From: Janibacter melonis
Lineage (GTDB): Bacteria; Actinomycetota; Actinomycetes; Actinomycetales; Dermatophilaceae
Assembly (NCBI RefSeq): GCF_020567375.1
Contig: NZ_JAJBZM010000001.1
Span: 1,099,935-1,163,934 of the forward strand
DNA: 64,000 bases
Direction: 5' to 3'
Shown here: positions 54,317 to 64,000 of the stretch, one piece after another
Layout of the letters: every line of letters starts with the position of its first letter
Position numbering within the stretch: position 1 is the first letter of the stretch
Translations under genes and position numbers: made by a program
The notes under the pieces: model-generated
The model's database searches: none
What the model was told of the DNA's origin: nothing
What the model saw: the letters and a program-made list of their open reading frames with translations, nothing else

Positions 54317-55612
54317 ATGGACATCACCGCCCTGCTCCTCGGCACCGTGCTCGGCGTGCTCCTCGGTGCGGCGACCCTCTGGGGCCTGACCCGCTCCGAG
54401 GTGGCCGGCGTGCGCGCCCGCGCGGCCGAGGACGGGTCGGCGACCCGCGAGGGCCTGGCCGCCGCGAGCGCGGAGCGCGACGTGCTGCGAGCACGCGTCG
54501 TCGACCTCGAGGCGAGCCTGTCCGAGGACGCCCAGACCGCCGCGACCCTGCGCCCGATGCAGGACGCGCTGCGCCGCGTGGCGACCCAGGTCGAGACCCT
54601 CGAGCGCGACCGGGTCGACCAGTTCGCCACGGTGCGCGAGGTCCTCGGCCGGGTCGAGACGAGCACCCGGCGCGTCTCCGACGAGGCGAGCTCGCTCGCG
54701 TCGTCGCTGCGCGTCTCGTCGGTGCGCGGCGCGTGGGGCGAGACCCAGCTGCGCCGGGTCCTCGAGGTCTCCGGCATGCTCGCTCGCTGCGACTTCGACG
54801 AGCAGGCCCGGGGCACGACCCCCGACGGCAGCGCGGTGCGCCCCGACGTCGTCGTGCGCCTGCCCGGGGGCAAGCACCTCGTCGTCGACGCGAAAGCCCC
54901 GATGAGCGACTGGCTCGCGGCCCAGGGCGAGGGTGTCGACCCGGCCGAGCACGAGCGGCTCCTCCGTCGGCACGTCGCCGCCCTGCGAGGACACGTGCGC
55001 GTCCTGTCCGGCAAGCAGTACTGGTCGGCCTTCGAGCCCTCGCCCGAGATGGTCGTGTGCTTCGTCCCGTCGGAGGCGACCTTGTCGGCGGCCCTGGCCC
55101 GCGACCCGGGTCTGCACGAGGAGGCGATGCGGGCGCACGTCGTGCTCGCCTCCCCCGGCACGCTCCTCGCCCTGCTGCGCACCGTGGCCTACGGGTGGCA
55201 GCAGGACGCGCTGACGCGCAGCGCGCAGGACCTGCTCGCCCTCGGTCGCGAGCTCTACCAGCGCCTGTCGACCCTCGGCGAGCGCACGAGCGCGCTCGGC
55301 CGCCAGCTGACGAAGAGCGTGGAGAGCTACAACGCGATGGTGGGCACCCTCGAGACGAGGGTCTTCGTCTCCGCCCGGCGGATCGCCGAGCTGGGCCTGT
55401 CGACCCAGGCGATCGACGAGCTCGAGCCCTCGACGGCGGCCCCCCGCCCGCTGAGCGCGCCCGAGCTCGTGGGCACCGATGACTCCCGACCGCGCTCGCT
55501 GGGAGAGGAGCTCGACTCCGCCGCCGGCGATCTCGACCGCGCCGAGCTGGACCTCGACCTCGCCCCACGGACCCGACGGGACAGCCGTCCGGACGTGGCC
55601 GACGCCGGCTGA
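54317..55612 (+). CDS. rmuC: DNA recombination protein RmuC
   Basis: A 431-residue protein. An N-terminal membrane anchor (MDITALLLGTVLGVLLGAAT) leads into a coiled coil (about 35-130), then the RmuC domain with SVRGAWGETQLRRVLEVSGM, PDVVVRLPGGKHLVVDAKAP and the late VESYNAMVGTLETRVFVSAR. RmuC limits inversions and other rearrangements between repeats in Escherichia coli, and the domain has a predicted nuclease-like fold (Asp and Lys in VVDAKAP). ATG 54317 is preferred over TTG 54305. Confidence 0.92.
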   Translation: MDITALLLGTVLGVLLGAATLWGLTRSEVAGVRARAAEDGSATREGLAAASAERDVLRARVVDLEASLSEDAQTAATLRPMQDALRRVATQVETLERDRVDQFATVREVLGRVETSTRRVSDEASSLASSLRVSSVRGAWGETQLRRVLEVSGMLARCDFDEQARGTTPDGSAVRPDVVVRLPGGKHLVVDAKAPMSDWLAAQGEGVDPAEHERLLRRHVAALRGHVRVLSGKQYWSAFEPSPEMVVCFVPSEATLSAALARDPGLHEEAMRAHVVLASPGTLLALLRTVAYGWQQDALTRSAQDLLALGRELYQRLSTLGERTSALGRQLTKSVESYNAMVGTLETRVFVSARRIAELGLSTQAIDELEPSTAAPRPLSAPELVGTDDSRPRSLGEELDSAAGDLDRAELDLDLAPRTRRDSRPDVADAG

Positions 55613-55700
55613 CCCGACGCCGCAGGCCGTCCCCGGCCCGCCCGCACGCCGGTCTCAGCGCGGTCGTCACACGCGCGCGGTCGTCACATGCGCACGGTGG

Positions 55701-57089
55701 TCACATGCACAGGGTCGTCGTCGCGACGAGCGCGTCGATGCGCCCGCGCAGGTCGGCGTCGTAGGGCTGGCCGTTGCTCACGACCGCGAAGACGCGCTCC
55801 TTGCCGTCGGTGCCCTTCGCGATGCCGGCCATGGCGCCCGCGTCGCGCAACGACCCGGTCTTCGCCCGCACCCGACCGACGGCGCACGACGCCGGCGCGG
55901 TCTCGAAGCGGTTCTGCAGCGTGCCGGTCCGGCCCGCGATCGGCAGGGAGGCGTCGGCGAAGATCACCGGTCCGAGCGAGGGGTGCTTGCGCAGCGCGAG
56001 GACGAGCTGGGCGAGCGTGTGGCTCGTCAGCCGGTCCGAACGCGACAGCCCGGAGCCGTCGGCGATGACGGAGCCGTAGGTCGACACGCCGTACCCGGCC
56101 ACCTGCGAGCGAGAGTAGGACGTGACACCGGCCCAGGTGCGCGAGGTGCCGGCCTTCATGCCGGAGGCCCAGAGCAGCTTCTCGGCGTAGTCGTTGTGAC
56201 TGACGCGCAGCATGTCGCCGACGATCGTGCGCAGCTCGGGCGAGCGGCCGGACGCGATCTGCTGAGCACCCGACGCGGTCGCGCCGCGGCGCAGGTCGCG
56301 CACGCTGATCCCCCGCGAGCGCAGCTCGGAGCGGAAGCGGTCGCCCGCGTCCATCGAGGTGTCGGAGACCATCCGGCCGTCGTAGACGAGCGCGCGCACG
56401 GGCGTCACCCACTGCCCGACGTCCGAGGCCTCCCACCCGGTCGCGTTGCGCGGTGCGGGGAAGAGCGTGTCGTCGACCCGCAGCGAGATCGAGCGGATCC
56501 CCCGCTTCTTCAGCTGGTAGGCGGTCGACGCCGCCATCTGGTCGAGGCGGTAGCTGCTCACCGTCGGGTCGCCGACGCCCTTGAGGTAGACGTAGTCCCC
56601 GCGGCTGCCGGCCCGCAGCACCGGGGTGACGAAGCGGTGCCGGGTGCCGAAGGTGCGCAGCGCGGTCGTCGCGGTGAGCAGCTTCATCGTCGAGCCGGGA
56701 CGCAGCGCCTTCGTCGCCTGCTTGCTCCAGATGCGCGACCCGCTGCTCGTGTCGAAGACCGACCCGCTGAAGCTCGACCCGAAGCTCGTGCTGCGGGAGC
56801 TGAGCCGTGTCGGCAGGCCGCTCGCCGGCAGGCCCGCGGTGGAGCGCGCCGTGCCGTCGACGCTGCGGGCCGGGCCCGTGTGCGACGGGGCGACGAAGGG
56901 AGGGACCACTCCCGTCGTCGTCTCGCTGTGCTCGCCGCTGCCGCCGGGGTCCGGCGGCGTCGTGGCCTGCGCCGGCACGCGGGCCGGCGCGGGGTCGGCG
57001 GTCGCGGGAGCGGCCAGCCCCAGCGCGGCGACGAGACCCGCCGCCGTGAGGAGGGTGGTCGTGGTGGCGGTACGGCGGGGGTGGCGCAT
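55701..57089 (-). CDS. dacB: D-alanyl-D-alanine carboxypeptidase/endopeptidase, PBP4 type (S13)
   Basis: A 462-residue exported penicillin-binding protein. A Tat/Sec-like signal peptide (MRHPRRTATTTTLLTAAG) is followed by a Pro/Thr/Gly-rich linker to about residue 95. Catalytic motifs are SxxK in PGSTMK (Ser133, Lys136), SxN in RVSHNDYAEKLL, and KTG in RAKTGSLRDAG. The family trims peptidoglycan side chains and cuts cross-links. It lies downstream of hutI on the same strand but is separated by 167 bp, so it is probably a separate unit. Confidence 0.92.
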   Translation of the reverse strand: MRHPRRTATTTTLLTAAGLVAALGLAAPATADPAPARVPAQATTPPDPGGSGEHSETTTGVVPPFVAPSHTGPARSVDGTARSTAGLPASGLPTRLSSRSTSFGSSFSGSVFDTSSGSRIWSKQATKALRPGSTMKLLTATTALRTFGTRHRFVTPVLRAGSRGDYVYLKGVGDPTVSSYRLDQMAASTAYQLKKRGIRSISLRVDDTLFPAPRNATGWEASDVGQWVTPVRALVYDGRMVSDTSMDAGDRFRSELRSRGISVRDLRRGATASGAQQIASGRSPELRTIVGDMLRVSHNDYAEKLLWASGMKAGTSRTWAGVTSYSRSQVAGYGVSTYGSVIADGSGLSRSDRLTSHTLAQLVLALRKHPSLGPVIFADASLPIAGRTGTLQNRFETAPASCAVGRVRAKTGSLRDAGAMAGIAKGTDGKERVFAVVSNGQPYDADLRGRIDALVATTTLCM

Positions 57090-57177
57090 GGGGTCCCTCG
57101 GTCCTGGTGCGGGGCCAGGGTCGGGGTCCTGCGGATGCGCGGCACCCCCTGGCTGGTGCGCGCGACGAGCATAGCTA

Positions 57178-57199
57178 GGCGGGCCAGACCCCGCCCGCC
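57178..57199 (-). terminator. Hairpin between hutI and dacB
   Basis: GGCGGGC (57178-57184) pairs with GCCCGCC (57193-57199) around an 8-nt loop, 58 bp beyond the hutI stop. It could end the hut operon. There is no T-run, so confidence is low. Confidence 0.35.
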
Positions 57200-57256
57200 G
57201 GCGCGGAGGACGACGGCACCCGTCACGCCCGGAGCAGGACCGGGGCGCGACCGCCC

Positions 57257-58426
57257 TCAGACCTCGAGCACCCGCGCGAGCGGCACGCCCGCGCGATAGC
57301 TGAGGTGCAGGTGGTTCGGCGCGTCGAGGACCGCGAGATCGGCCCGCGCCCCGACCTCGACCCGGCCGATGTCGTCACGCCGCAGGGCGCGAGCCCCGCC
57401 CCGGGTGGCCGCGACGACGGCCTCGCTCGGCGTCATCCCCATCTCACGCACCGCGAGGGCGACGACGAAGGGCATCGAGCTCGAGAAGCACGTCCCCGGG
57501 TTGCAGTCGCTCGCGAGCGCGACCGACACCCCGGCGTCGAGGAGCGCCCGGGCGTCCGGGTACGGCGAGCGGGTGGAGAACTCCACGCCCGGGAGCAGCG
57601 TCGCGGTGGTGGTCCCCGCGCTGTCGACGAGCGCGTCGACGTCGGCGGTCGACAGGTAGGTGCAGTGGTCGACGCTCGCCGCGCCGAGCTCGCAGGCCAG
57701 CTGCACGCCGGGGCCGTGGCCCAGCTGGTTGCCGTGCACCCGCAGCCCGAGACCGGCGTCCCGACCGGCGACGAGCACGGCGCGCGACTCCTCCCCCGTG
57801 AAGGCGTGCGGCGACGCGGGCTCGCAGAAGACGTCGACCCACCGGGCGTACGGCGCGCAGGCTGCGAGCATCTCGCCCGTCACGAGGTCGACGTAGGCCG
57901 ACCGGTCGGCCCGCATCTCCTCGGGCACGACGTGCGCCCCGAGATAGGTCGTCTCCGGCGTGACCTCCCCCGCCAGCCGCAGCGCCCGGACCTCGTCGAC
58001 GACGGTGAGCCCGTAGCCGGACTTCACCTCGACGGTCGTCGTGCCCTGGGCCCGCATCTCGGCGACCCTGCCCGCGAGGAGCGCCCTCAGCTCGTCGTCG
58101 CCGGCTGCCCGGGTCGCCCCGACCGAGACCCCGATGCCGCCCCCGTCGTAGCGCTCGCCGGCCATCCGGGCGGCGAACTCCGCCGAGCGGTCCCCCGCGA
58201 AGATGAGGTGTGCGTGGCTGTCGACGAAGCCGGGCAGCACGCACCGGCCCTCGACGTCCACCACCGCGTCCGCGGAGGGCGCCGACGCAGCCGGACCGAC
58301 CCACGCGACCCGTCCGTCCTCGACGACGAGCGCATGGTCGCGCCGCACGCCGGCTCCCCCGTCGCCCGTGCCGTCGCACGTGACGAGCTCGCCGATGCCC
58401 GTGACGAGGGTCGAGCCGGCGCTCAT
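57257..58426 (-). CDS. hutI: Imidazolonepropionase HutI
   Basis: A 389-residue amidohydrolase that opens the imidazolone ring in the third step of histidine breakdown. Metal ligands appear in [14 protein letters not shown] (about 74-87), [14 protein letters not shown] and [30 protein letters not shown] is an HutI signature. ATG 58426 overlaps the hutG stop by 4 bp, which decides the start over the much longer open frame, a shadow of hutG. It is the last gene of the hut operon. Confidence 0.95.
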   Translation of the reverse strand: MSAGSTLVTGIGELVTCDGTGDGGAGVRRDHALVVEDGRVAWVGPAASAPSADAVVDVEGRCVLPGFVDSHAHLIFAGDRSAEFAARMAGERYDGGGIGVSVGATRAAGDDELRALLAGRVAEMRAQGTTTVEVKSGYGLTVVDEVRALRLAGEVTPETTYLGAHVVPEEMRADRSAYVDLVTGEMLAACAPYARWVDVFCEPASPHAFTGEESRAVLVAGRDAGLGLRVHGNQLGHGPGVQLACELGAASVDHCTYLSTADVDALVDSAGTTTATLLPGVEFSTRSPYPDARALLDAGVSVALASDCNPGTCFSSSMPFVVALAVREMGMTPSEAVVAATRGGARALRRDDIGRVEVGARADLAVLDAPNHLHLSYRAGVPLARVLEV

Positions 58427-59340
58427 GCGCCCCGCCGCCGGGCGGTCTCGCGGGTGATGACGCGGTGGATCAGCCGGGCTGCGACCCGGGCGGTCCGGGC
58501 GTCGGCGTCGAGCCTCGGGCACAGCTCGGTGACGTCGAGGTGGACGAGGCGGCCGCTGTCGACGACCGCGTCGCAGATCGCCTGGATGACGACGGGGGGC
58601 ACCCCGAGGGCGGCCGGAGCGCTCACCCCGGGGGCCGCGGACCCCGGCAGCACGTCGAGGTCGATGGAGAGGTAGACCTCGTCGACGTCGGCGACGAAGC
58701 GGGAGACGAGCTCGAGCGGCGCCTCCGCGTCCTGGCAGTCGTCGTCGAGCACCCACTGGGCGCCGATCTCGCGCGCGGTGTCGAAGAGGGCCGTCGTGTT
58801 GCTCGCGGTGCTCACCCCGATCGCCGCGTAGCGCACGTCGAGCCCGCGCTCGCGTCGGTCGCGCGCGATCTGGAGGAAGGGCGTGCCCGACGTCGGCCGG
58901 TCCGCCTCGCGCAGGTCGAGGTGGGCGTCGAGGTTGATCACCCCGAGCCGCGGCGGGTGGCCGAGCCCGAGATAGCTCCCGTACGCGCTCTCGTGCCCGC
59001 CGCCGAGCACGACGGTGAGCGGGGCGTCACGACGCGCGCGGGCCACCGCCTCACCGAGCCGGCGCTGGGCGTCCTCGAGGTCGTCGTCCTCGACCGTGAC
59101 GTCGCCGTGGTCGACGAGGGTGAGGTCGTCGTGGACGGCGAGCGAGGCCAGCGCCGTGCGCAGCGCCGCCGGGCCCTCCACCGCACCGACCCGACCACGG
59201 TTGCGCCGCACCCCTTCGTCGCTCTCGAAGCCGACGATCGCGGCGTCCGCGGGCCCGCCGGGCTCGCTCACCGTGTGCCAGAGCCGACGGTGCGCGGGAC
59301 CGGGCCCGTCGTGGCGACCCTTCCAGACGAAGGGGGTCAC
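58423..59340 (-). CDS. hutG: Formimidoylglutamase HutG (arginase family)
   Basis: A 305-residue ureohydrolase. The manganese-binding segments are [21 protein letters not shown] and [10 protein letters not shown]. Within the hut operon it should cleave N-formimidoyl-glutamate to glutamate and formamide, the final step. Agmatinase is the family alternative, but gene order favours HutG. GTG 59340 overlaps the hutU stop by 4 bp (GTGA). Confidence 0.92.
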   Translation of the reverse strand: MTPFVWKGRHDGPGPAHRRLWHTVSEPGGPADAAIVGFESDEGVRRNRGRVGAVEGPAALRTALASLAVHDDLTLVDHGDVTVEDDDLEDAQRRLGEAVARARRDAPLTVVLGGGHESAYGSYLGLGHPPRLGVINLDAHLDLREADRPTSGTPFLQIARDRRERGLDVRYAAIGVSTASNTTALFDTAREIGAQWVLDDDCQDAEAPLELVSRFVADVDEVYLSIDLDVLPGSAAPGVSAPAALGVPPVVIQAICDAVVDSGRLVHLDVTELCPRLDADARTARVAARLIHRVITRETARRRGA

Positions 59341-61025
59341 GCCCCCTCCCCGTCGCGGACCACCGGGGTCATCGGGACCCGCACGCCGCGCTCCTCCGCG
59401 ACCTTGACGGCGCGCGAGTAGCCGGCGTCGGCGTGGCGCAGGACGCCCATGCCGGGGTCGTTGGTGAGCAGGCGCTCGAGCTTCGCGGCGGCGAGGTCGG
59501 TGCCGTCGGCGACGCCCACCTGACCGGCGTGGATGGAGCGGCCGATGCCGACGCCCCCGCCGTGGTGGATCGACACCCACGTGGCGCCCGAGCTCGCCGC
59601 GGTGAGCGCGTTGAGCAGCGGCCAGTCGGCGATCGCGTCGGAGCCGTCGAGCATCGACTCGGTCTCGCGATACGGCGAGGCGACCGAGCCGGAGTCGAGG
59701 TGGTCGCGCCCGATGACGATCGGCGCCTTGACCTTGCCGTCGCGCACGAGCTCGTTGAAGAGCAGCCCGGCCCGGTGACGCTGCCCGTAGCCCAGCCAGC
59801 AGATCCGCGCCGGCAGCCCCTCGAACTCGACGTGCTCGGCGGCCGCGTCGAGCCAGCGGTGCAGGTGCTCGTCGTCGGGGAAGAGCTCCTTGAGCGCGGC
59901 GTCGGTGACGGCGATGTCCTCGGGGTCGCCCGAGAGCGCGACCCAGCGGAAGGGGCCGAGCCCCTCGCAGAAGAGCGGGCGCACGTAGGCCGGGACGAAG
60001 CCGGGGAACTCGAAGGCCCGGGCGTACCCCGCCTGGCGCGCCTCGTCGCGGATGCTGTTGCCGTAGTCGAAGACCTCGGCGCCCTCGTCCTGCAGCTCGA
60101 CCATCGCCTGCACCTGGGCGGTCATCGACTCGCGCGCCTTCTTCGTGAAGCCCTCGGGGTCGGCCTCGGCCTCGCGCTGCCACTCGTCGACGGCGATCTC
60201 GGCGGGCAGGTAGCTCAGCGGGTCGTGCGCGCTCGTCTGGTCGGTGACGACGTCGACGCGGATCTCGCCGGCCCGGTGCCGACGCAGCATCTCCGGGAAG
60301 ACCTCCGCCGCGTTGCCGACGACGCCGATCGACAGCGCGCGGCGCTCCCCCTTCGCCCGCTCGGCACGGGCGACCGCGTCGTCGAGGTCGTCGGCGATCT
60401 CGTCGAGGTAGCGCTTGGCGACGCGCCGCTCCAGACGCGAGCGGTCGACGTCGACGACGAGGCAGACGCCCCCGTTGAGGGTGACCGCGAGCGGCTGCGC
60501 GCCGCCCATGCCGCCGCACCCGCCGGTGAGGGTGATCGTCCCGGCGAGCGTCCCGTCGAACCGGCCACGGGCCACCGCGGCGAAGGTCTCGAAGGTGCCC
60601 TGGAGGATCCCCTGCGTCGCGATGTAGATCCACGACCCGGCGGTCATCTGGCCGTACATCATCAGGCCCTCGGCCTCGAGCTTGCGGAACTCCGGCCACG
60701 TCGCCCAGTCGCCGACGAGGTTGGAGTTGGCGATGAGTACGCGGGGCGCCCACTCGTTGGTCCGCAGCACGCCGACCGGCTTGCCGGACTGCACGAGGAG
60801 GGTCTCGTCGGGCTGCAGGTCGCGCAGCGTCTCGACGATCGCGTCGAAGGCCTCCCAGCTGCGCGCCGCCCGACCGGTGCCGCCGTAGACGACGAGGTCG
60901 TCGGGGCGCTCGGCCACCTCGGGGTCGAGGTTGTTCATGAGCATCCGCAGCGGGGCCTCGGTCTGCCAGCTGCGGGCGGTGATCTCGGTGCCGCGCGGTG
61001 CGCGGACGGGACGGGCGCCGTCCAT
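59337..61025 (-). CDS. hutU: Urocanate hydratase HutU
   Basis: A 562-residue NAD-dependent enzyme that hydrates urocanate to imidazolonepropionate. Characteristic parts are [39 protein letters not shown] (NAD-binding glycines), [19 protein letters not shown] with the active-site Cys region, and [19 protein letters not shown] near the end. ATG 61025 gives [17 protein letters not shown], the usual N-terminus. It follows hutH by 79 bp. Confidence 0.97.
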   Translation of the reverse strand: MDGARPVRAPRGTEITARSWQTEAPLRMLMNNLDPEVAERPDDLVVYGGTGRAARSWEAFDAIVETLRDLQPDETLLVQSGKPVGVLRTNEWAPRVLIANSNLVGDWATWPEFRKLEAEGLMMYGQMTAGSWIYIATQGILQGTFETFAAVARGRFDGTLAGTITLTGGCGGMGGAQPLAVTLNGGVCLVVDVDRSRLERRVAKRYLDEIADDLDDAVARAERAKGERRALSIGVVGNAAEVFPEMLRRHRAGEIRVDVVTDQTSAHDPLSYLPAEIAVDEWQREAEADPEGFTKKARESMTAQVQAMVELQDEGAEVFDYGNSIRDEARQAGYARAFEFPGFVPAYVRPLFCEGLGPFRWVALSGDPEDIAVTDAALKELFPDDEHLHRWLDAAAEHVEFEGLPARICWLGYGQRHRAGLLFNELVRDGKVKAPIVIGRDHLDSGSVASPYRETESMLDGSDAIADWPLLNALTAASSGATWVSIHHGGGVGIGRSIHAGQVGVADGTDLAAAKLERLLTNDPGMGVLRHADAGYSRAVKVAEERGVRVPMTPVVRDGEGA

Positions 61026-61104
61026 GGGGTGCTCCTCGGGTGGGTCGGGTCGGTGGTCGTCGGGCGAAGGGGGGTCAGTGCGAGTGATCAGCGCAGTTCG
61101 AAGA

Positions 61105-62694
61105 TCAGTGCAGGGGGCCGGTGACCGACTCGGCCGCGAGGACCGGGCCGCCGTCGCGGACGGTCGTGGCGCAGGCCATGAGGTCGCGGCCGAGGTCGCG
61201 GTCCGGACCGGGGGCGGTCGAGGCGAGCGCGTCGAGATCGGCGATGACGGCCGCGGTGGCGGCGGCGGGCTGCAGGGGCGCGCGGAGCGCGATGCCCCGG
61301 GCAGCGGTGACGAGCTCGACGGTGAGGACACGGGTCAGGGCGTCGACCGAGCGGCGCAGCTTGCGCGCGCCGGCCCAGCCCATCGACACGTGGTCCTCCT
61401 GCATCGCGCTGCTCGGGATGGAGTCGACGCTCGCGGGCGCGGCGAGACGCTTCATCTCCGAGACCATCCCGGCGGCTGTGTACTGCGCGATCATCAGGCC
61501 CGAGTCGGTGCCCGGGTCGTCGGCGAGGAAGGGCGGCAGCCCGTGCGAGCGGGAGACGTCGAGGAAGCGGTCCGTCCGGCGCTCGCTCATGCTCGCGACG
61601 TCGGCGGCGACGATCGCCAGGAAGTCCAGGACGTAGGCGACGGGTGCGCCGTGGAAGTTGCCGTTCGACTCCACCCGGCCGTCGAAGGTGATGACGGGGT
61701 TGTCGACCGCCGAGGCGAGCTCGGCGTCGGCGACCCGGCGGGCGTGGGCGAGGGTGTCGCGCGCCGCCCCGTGCACCGAGGGGGCGCAGCGCAGCGAGTA
61801 CGCGTCCTGGACGCGGGTGCAGGCGTGGGGGTCGCGGTGGCTCTCGCGGATCGGGCTGCCGGCGAGCACGGCCCGCAGGTTGGCCGCCGACTGCGCCTGC
61901 CCAGGGTGCGGGCGCAGCGCCTGCAGGTCTGCGGCGAAGACGTCGTCGGTGCCGAGCAGCCCCTCGACGCTCATCGCGCACGCGATGTCGGCGGTCGTCA
62001 GCTGCACGTGCAGGTCGTGGATCGCCAGGCACAGCATGCCGAGCATGCCGTCGGTGCCGTTGATGAGGGCCAGGCCCTCCTTCTCGTGCAGGACGACGGG
62101 AGTCAGGCCGGCCTGGGCCAGCGCCTCGGACGCGGGCATCGTGTCGCCCGGCACCGACACGTCGTGGGCAGCCATGACCTCCCCCTCGCCGATGAGGACC
62201 ATCGCGCAGTGCGCGAGCGGGGCGAGGTCGCCGGAGCAGCCGAGGGAGCCGTACTCGCGCACGACCGGGGTGATCCGCTGGTTGAGGAGCGCGACGTAGA
62301 GCCGCAGCGTCTCCTCACGGATACCGGTACGACCGGTCGCGAGGGTCTGGACGCGCAGCAGCATGAGGGCCCGCACGACCTCCTCCTCGACGGGGTCGCC
62401 CATGCCCGCGGCATGGCTGCGCACGAGCGAGCGCTGCAGCTGGGTGCGCTTCTCGTGCGGGATGTGGGTCGTCGCGAGCGCGCCGAAGCCGGTCGACACC
62501 CCGTAGTGAGCGACCGTGTCCTCGGCGAGGTCCTCGACGACGGTGCGCGAGGCGCGCACGCGCTCCCACGCGGCGTCGGAGATCTCGACCTGCGCCTCGA
62601 AGCGGGCGACGGCGACGACCTCCTCGACGGTCAGCGGGCGGTCGCCGATGCGGATGGTGGTCTCGGGGGTCTCGACGTCGACGATGTGCGGCAT
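61105..62694 (-). CDS. hutH: Histidine ammonia-lyase HutH
   Basis: A 529-residue enzyme that deaminates histidine to urocanate, the entry step of the pathway. [10 protein letters not shown] (about 64-73) is the family Tyr loop. The cofactor-forming tripeptide is Cys153-Ser154-Gly155 in [15 protein letters not shown], where many enzymes have Ala-Ser-Gly. Further motifs are [12 protein letters not shown] and LFEGNFHGAP-like [14 protein letters not shown]. It leads the hutH-hutU-hutG-hutI operon and is divergent from the IclR-type regulator. Confidence 0.96.
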   Translation of the reverse strand: MPHIVDVETPETTIRIGDRPLTVEEVVAVARFEAQVEISDAAWERVRASRTVVEDLAEDTVAHYGVSTGFGALATTHIPHEKRTQLQRSLVRSHAAGMGDPVEEEVVRALMLLRVQTLATGRTGIREETLRLYVALLNQRITPVVREYGSLGCSGDLAPLAHCAMVLIGEGEVMAAHDVSVPGDTMPASEALAQAGLTPVVLHEKEGLALINGTDGMLGMLCLAIHDLHVQLTTADIACAMSVEGLLGTDDVFAADLQALRPHPGQAQSAANLRAVLAGSPIRESHRDPHACTRVQDAYSLRCAPSVHGAARDTLAHARRVADAELASAVDNPVITFDGRVESNGNFHGAPVAYVLDFLAIVAADVASMSERRTDRFLDVSRSHGLPPFLADDPGTDSGLMIAQYTAAGMVSEMKRLAAPASVDSIPSSAMQEDHVSMGWAGARKLRRSVDALTRVLTVELVTAARGIALRAPLQPAAATAAVIADLDALASTAPGPDRDLGRDLMACATTVRDGGPVLAAESVTGPLH

Positions 62695-62749
62695 GCATCC
62701 ATGGAAGCGCGCCGGTCACCCCCGCTGCCACCGCTGACGCACCACTACC

Positions 62750-62765
62750 GTCTCGGATCCGAGAC
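62750..62765. promoter_or_regulatory. Perfect 16-bp palindrome between hutH and the IclR-type gene
   Basis: GTCTCGGATCCGAGAC is fully symmetric and lies 56 bp from the hutH start and 20 bp from the regulator start. IclR-family dimers bind such palindromes, and the placement would let the regulator control both the hut operon and itself. Confidence 0.7.
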
Positions 62766-62784
62766 ATGGACGTAGGCTCGGGCG

Positions 62785-63540
62785 GTGCCCCAGGTCCCCG
62801 CCGCCGGCCACGCCCTGCGCCTGCTGTCCTACCTCGCCGGCCGCGTCGAGCCGGTGCCCGCCGCGCAGCTCGCGCGTGACCTCGAGCTGCCCCGCAGCAC
62901 GACCTACCACCTGCTCGCCGAGCTGGCCGAGCACTCGTACGTCACCCACTACCCGGACGAGCGCCGGTGGGGCCTGGGCGTGGCCGCCTTCGAGCTCGCG
63001 AGCGGCTACCAGCGGCAGAGCCCGCTGCAGCGTCTGGCCCGCCCGGTCCTCCAGCGCCTCGTCGACGAGACGACGCACAACGGTCATCTCGCCGTCCTGC
63101 ACGGCCGCGACGTCCTCTACGTCGTCGAGGAGCGCGCGCCCGGGCGCCCCCTCCTCGTCTCCGACGTCGGCGTCCGGCTGCCGGCGACGACGACCGCGAG
63201 CGGGCTGGCGATGCTCGCGGCCCTGCCCGCCCGCCAGGTCACGGCCCTCTACCCCGACGCCGCCTCGGTCGTCGCGAGCGCCGGGTCACCGGCCACCCCG
63301 TCCGCCCTGCGCCGTGAGCTCGTCGCCGTGCGCCGCCGCGGTCACGCCCTCGAGAGCGGGTCGGTGACGCAGGGCCTGGCCTCCGTGGCTCTCGCCGTCC
63401 TCGACCGCACGGGTCAGCCGCTCGCGGCCGTCGCCCTCACCTACCCCGAGGGCTCGGTGACGGGGCTCGAGGAGCTGCTCGCCCCCCTTCGCCGCTCGGT
63501 CACGACGATCCACCGCCGGCTCGGGTCCCCTGCCACCTGA
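62785..63540 (+). CDS. IclR-family transcriptional regulator, probable hut regulator
   Basis: A 251-residue regulator. The winged helix is at about 5-62 (ALRLLSYLAGRVEPVPAAQL, RSTTYHLLAELAEHSYVTHY) and the effector domain at about 75-245, with VGVRLPATTTASGLAMLAAL and ESGSVTQGLASVALAVL typical of IclR. GTG 62785 is the first good start. Divergent transcription from hutH and the palindrome between them suggest it governs histidine use, perhaps sensing urocanate or histidine. Confidence 0.88.
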   Translation: MPQVPAAGHALRLLSYLAGRVEPVPAAQLARDLELPRSTTYHLLAELAEHSYVTHYPDERRWGLGVAAFELASGYQRQSPLQRLARPVLQRLVDETTHNGHLAVLHGRDVLYVVEERAPGRPLLVSDVGVRLPATTTASGLAMLAALPARQVTALYPDAASVVASAGSPATPSALRRELVAVRRRGHALESGSVTQGLASVALAVLDRTGQPLAAVALTYPEGSVTGLEELLAPLRRSVTTIHRRLGSPAT

Positions 63541-63660
63541 CGAGGAGGTGGCCGGCTGATGAGCCCCCTCTCATCGACGGCTCACCGTGGCCTCACGCGG
63601 ACCCGGCAGCGTTGCTCACGCGGCGCACCGGCGCCGCTGCCACTCACCGAGGAGACCAGC

Positions 63661-64000
63661 ATGTCGACCACCCGGATCATCAGCACCCTCGCCACCGCCG
63701 CCCTCGCCACGACCGGCCTCGTCGCCGTCGCGGCGCCCGCCCAGGCCGACCGGACGTGCTCCGGCACCATCACCGGCCGCACCATCGACGACGACGTGGT
63801 CGTGCCGGCCGGCGCGACGTGCAAGCTCACGAAGTCGGTCGTCAAGGGCAACGTCGTCGTGCGCCGCGGCGCGACCCTCCAGGGCTGGCAGAACAGCATC
63901 GACGGCAACATCCAGTCCGAGGGCCATCGCTACGTGCGCAACACGTGGGGCCGCGTCGACGGCGACGTCCAGCTCGAGGGCGGCAGCATGCACCACCTGC
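63661..64000 (+). CDS. Secreted protein with bactofilin-like repeats, truncated by the window edge
   Basis: The frame from ATG 63661 stays open to the last base: 113 codons. A clear signal peptide (MSTTRIISTLATAALATTGL, cleavage after AQA at about residue 29) is followed by CSGTITGRTIDDDVVVPAGA. Repeats of VKGNVVVRRGATLQG, IDGNIQSEG and VDGDVQLEGG have the hydrophobic-Gly spacing of a right-handed beta-helix. GAGGAGACC precedes the ATG. Function is unknown, and the 3' part lies outside the window. Confidence 0.8.
   Translation, partial: MSTTRIISTLATAALATTGLVAVAAPAQADRTCSGTITGRTIDDDVVVPAGATCKLTKSVVKGNVVVRRGATLQGWQNSIDGNIQSEGHRYVRNTWGRVDGDVQLEGGSMHHL

Overview
The window comes from a high-GC actinobacterium (I estimate about 70-72% GC outside an internal island). 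Two things place it there: a mycothiol gene (mshB), and the order typA - LpqW-like lipoprotein - mshB - ferredoxin - dapC, which resembles the Rv1165-Rv1178 region of Mycobacterium tuberculosis. A non-mycobacterial member of the Micrococcales (an Intrasporangiaceae-like genome) is plausible, but I cannot name a species. I saw no rRNA, tRNA or CRISPR array.

Layout. 1-8.8 kb is core chromosome: the start of dapC, a 7Fe ferredoxin, a GNAT enzyme, a tight minus-strand run (binding lipoprotein, mshB, flavin reductase, VanW protein, phosphopantetheinyl transferase) and typA. 9.1-21.0 kb holds two complete-looking dipeptide/oligopeptide ABC operons facing each other across a perfect 19-bp-stem terminator. 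In the second operon the first permease gene carries an in-frame amber codon. 21.2-30.1 kb carries malQ, a universal stress protein, a dCMP-type deaminase, glutaminase, an SRPBCC protein, a guanidinium exporter under a guanidine-III riboswitch, a GNAT enzyme, a double-ACT protein, an SOS-type DUF222/HNH nuclease and one unknown gene.

30.155-52.530 kb is a 22.4-kb integrated element. Its ends are a 19-bp direct repeat. The right copy is the last 19 bp of ychF, stop codon included; the left copy is the displaced chromosomal remnant. The element is mostly defence genes: PIN plus XRE/ImmA; DUF3024; a type I restriction-modification operon (hsdR-hsdS-hsdM) with a GmrSD-like DUF262/DUF1524 gene and a small unknown gene inserted before hsdM; a MobF/TraA relaxase broken by a stop codon and a frameshift; a 0.4-kb tract of structured repeats; excisionase and tyrosine integrase; a three-gene cassette (unknown, XRE/ImmA, PD-(D/E)XK-like); and a Gabija pair (gajA, gajB). 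With the relaxase broken, self-directed transfer looks lost, while excision genes and defence genes appear intact.

52.5-64 kb returns to chromosome: ychF, a Nudix hydrolase, rmuC, a PBP4-type carboxypeptidase, then histidine utilisation (hutH-hutU-hutG-hutI) divergent from an IclR-family regulator with a perfect 16-bp palindrome between them, and finally the start of a secreted repeat protein cut by the window edge. The octamer CGAAGGGG/CCCCTTCG is frequent in the chromosome and nearly absent from the island, which independently supports the island limits.
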